A program made the position numbers and the translations under genes. From Ochrobactrum sp. RH2CCR150 (GTDB lineage Bacteria > Pseudomonadota > Alphaproteobacteria > Rhizobiales > Rhizobiaceae), in NCBI GenBank assembly GCA_014138095.1, contig JACGXE010000001.1:682001-746000 (forward strand): 64,000 nucleotides of DNA. Direction: 5' to 3'. Below the pieces are notes generated by a model. That model was given only the letters and a program-made list of their open reading frames with translations. It ran no database searches and was not told the origin of the DNA. This document shows, piece after piece, positions 63,519 through 64,000 of this stretch; within the stretch, counting starts at the first letter, position 1, and every line of letters begins with the position of its first letter.

Positions 63519-63856
63519 GCCATATCCCCTTGATGTCAGTGCCAGCGCACCCCGAAAACCGTTCAACGGCATGCGGATCACGCTTTGGTTTTGCCTATGA
63601 TAATAAAGATTTGCGGTGTGAATTCCCCTTCAAAATTTTGAAAGACATCCAATGAGAAAGCTCTTTCTTAATGCCGAATAAGGCGGAATACTTCACGATG
63701 GGAACAAAAGCGGGAACGCCGCCGGTCTGCCATATAAATGTGCTTTGATAGCAAAAACGGTACTGGCAAACCGAGTGAAATCAGCGACTTGCAGCGGATC
63801 CGTTTCATGGACAAGGTTCATGGGCCGGAGAATCGCGCAAGGGGTCAGGAGTGCAA
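63519..63856. promoter_or_regulatory. Divergent promoter of the ureide genes with two palindromes
   Basis: The gap holds two perfect palindromes: TTCAAAATTTTGAA (63629-63642) and AGAAAG-CT-CTTTCT (63655-63668). They are candidate operators for a purine-catabolism regulator controlling both directions. Confidence 0.45.
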
Positions 63857-64000
63857 ATGGGTCAGGGACATCACGGCGACGAGGGCAGAGCAGGTCGATT
63901 GACGACCCATGTTCTCGATACGGTCAGCGGCAAACCGGCTGCGGGATTGCGTATCGAATTACGCCGGATCGAGAATCACACGCCGCACAGCATCAAGGAA
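63857..64000 (+). CDS. uraH: 5-hydroxyisourate hydrolase (transthyretin-like), 3' end cut
   Basis: The first 48 codons are present, the rest lies beyond the window. After a short extension ([13 protein letters not shown]) the protein reads [18 protein letters not shown], the conserved N-terminal motif of 5-hydroxyisourate hydrolase, whose His is in the active site. The enzyme opens hydroxyisourate to OHCU, the substrate of the decarboxylase domain encoded divergently at 62091-63518. ATG 63857 follows AGGAG. The 13-residue extension may mean the true start is a few codons later (TTG). Pathway neighbours support the call. Confidence 0.88.
   Translation, partial: MGQGHHGDEGRAGRLTTHVLDTVSGKPAAGLRIELRRIENHTPHSIKE

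Overview
The window reads as chromosomal DNA of a Rhizobiales alphaproteobacterium, most likely the Brucella/Ochrobactrum group. Supporting signs are GcrA, a C4-pathway 5-aminolevulinate synthase, a SAM-II riboswitch in front of metZ, a NadQ-type regulator in front of nadABC, an IalB-family protein, an ar14-type small RNA, and a palindromic element built of the octamer AGGGCAGT, the repeat unit of the Brucella HOOF-print VNTR loci. Coding density is high and base composition looks even. I found no insertion sequence, phage gene, CRISPR array, tRNA or rRNA. Species assignment is inference.

Region 1 (1-8.6 kb) is a surface-polysaccharide locus: a partial acetyltransferase and a Wzx-like flippase on the minus strand, then a tightly packed plus-strand operon of a Wzz/GumC-like chain-length protein, an O-antigen polymerase/ligase-like membrane protein, a polysaccharide deacetylase and two GT4 glycosyltransferases. 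The operon ends in the octamer palindrome. Region 2 (8.7-30.9 kb) is core metabolism and regulation: gcrA, argD-argF-hslO, apaG, metZ with its SAM-II leader, a Dcd-type deaminase, a GlxA-type regulator, small envelope proteins, a MATE exporter, pyrD with a DUF952 gene, proline iminopeptidase, a convergent CrbR/CrbS-like pair with an SLC5 transporter fused to the kinase, mscL, an aminotransferase and hemA.

Region 3 (31.2-35.4 kb) is a second glycan cluster. It holds a GT2-type transferase, a NodB-fold deacetylase, a GT25 transferase, a DxD-type glycosyltransferase and a sialyltransferase (GT29)-like protein. Region 4 (35.6-41.3 kb) has two small genes, a LysR/CidA/LrgB module, a three-hairpin small RNA with identical anti-Shine-Dalgarno loops (ar14 type), and a fused ring-cleaving dioxygenase-esterase convergent with a free-standing dioxygenase.

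Region 5 (41.5-49.1 kb) covers cofactor synthesis: a lipoprotein hydrolase, panC-panB, nadQ, two palindromic operators and nadA-nadB-nadC. Region 6 (49.1-58.4 kb) holds ferredoxin-NADP reductase, Fe-type superoxide dismutase divergent from a cysteine-rich SufR-like regulator, an MFS exporter, a carboxy(nor)spermidine decarboxylase/dehydrogenase operon, an orphan beta-helix protein and a proline-racemase-family enzyme lacking both usual catalytic cysteines. Region 7 (58.9-64 kb) has a NorM-like MATE exporter, an IalB-like protein and the ureide pathway: ureidoglycine aminohydrolase, a PuuE-OHCU decarboxylase fusion, and the divergent start of hydroxyisourate hydrolase, cut by the window edge.

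The least conventional items are the ar14-like RNA, the octamer-built palindrome, the GT29-like enzyme, the argD leader (promoter, micro-ORF and terminator-like hairpin superimposed) and the structured leader of the NorM gene.
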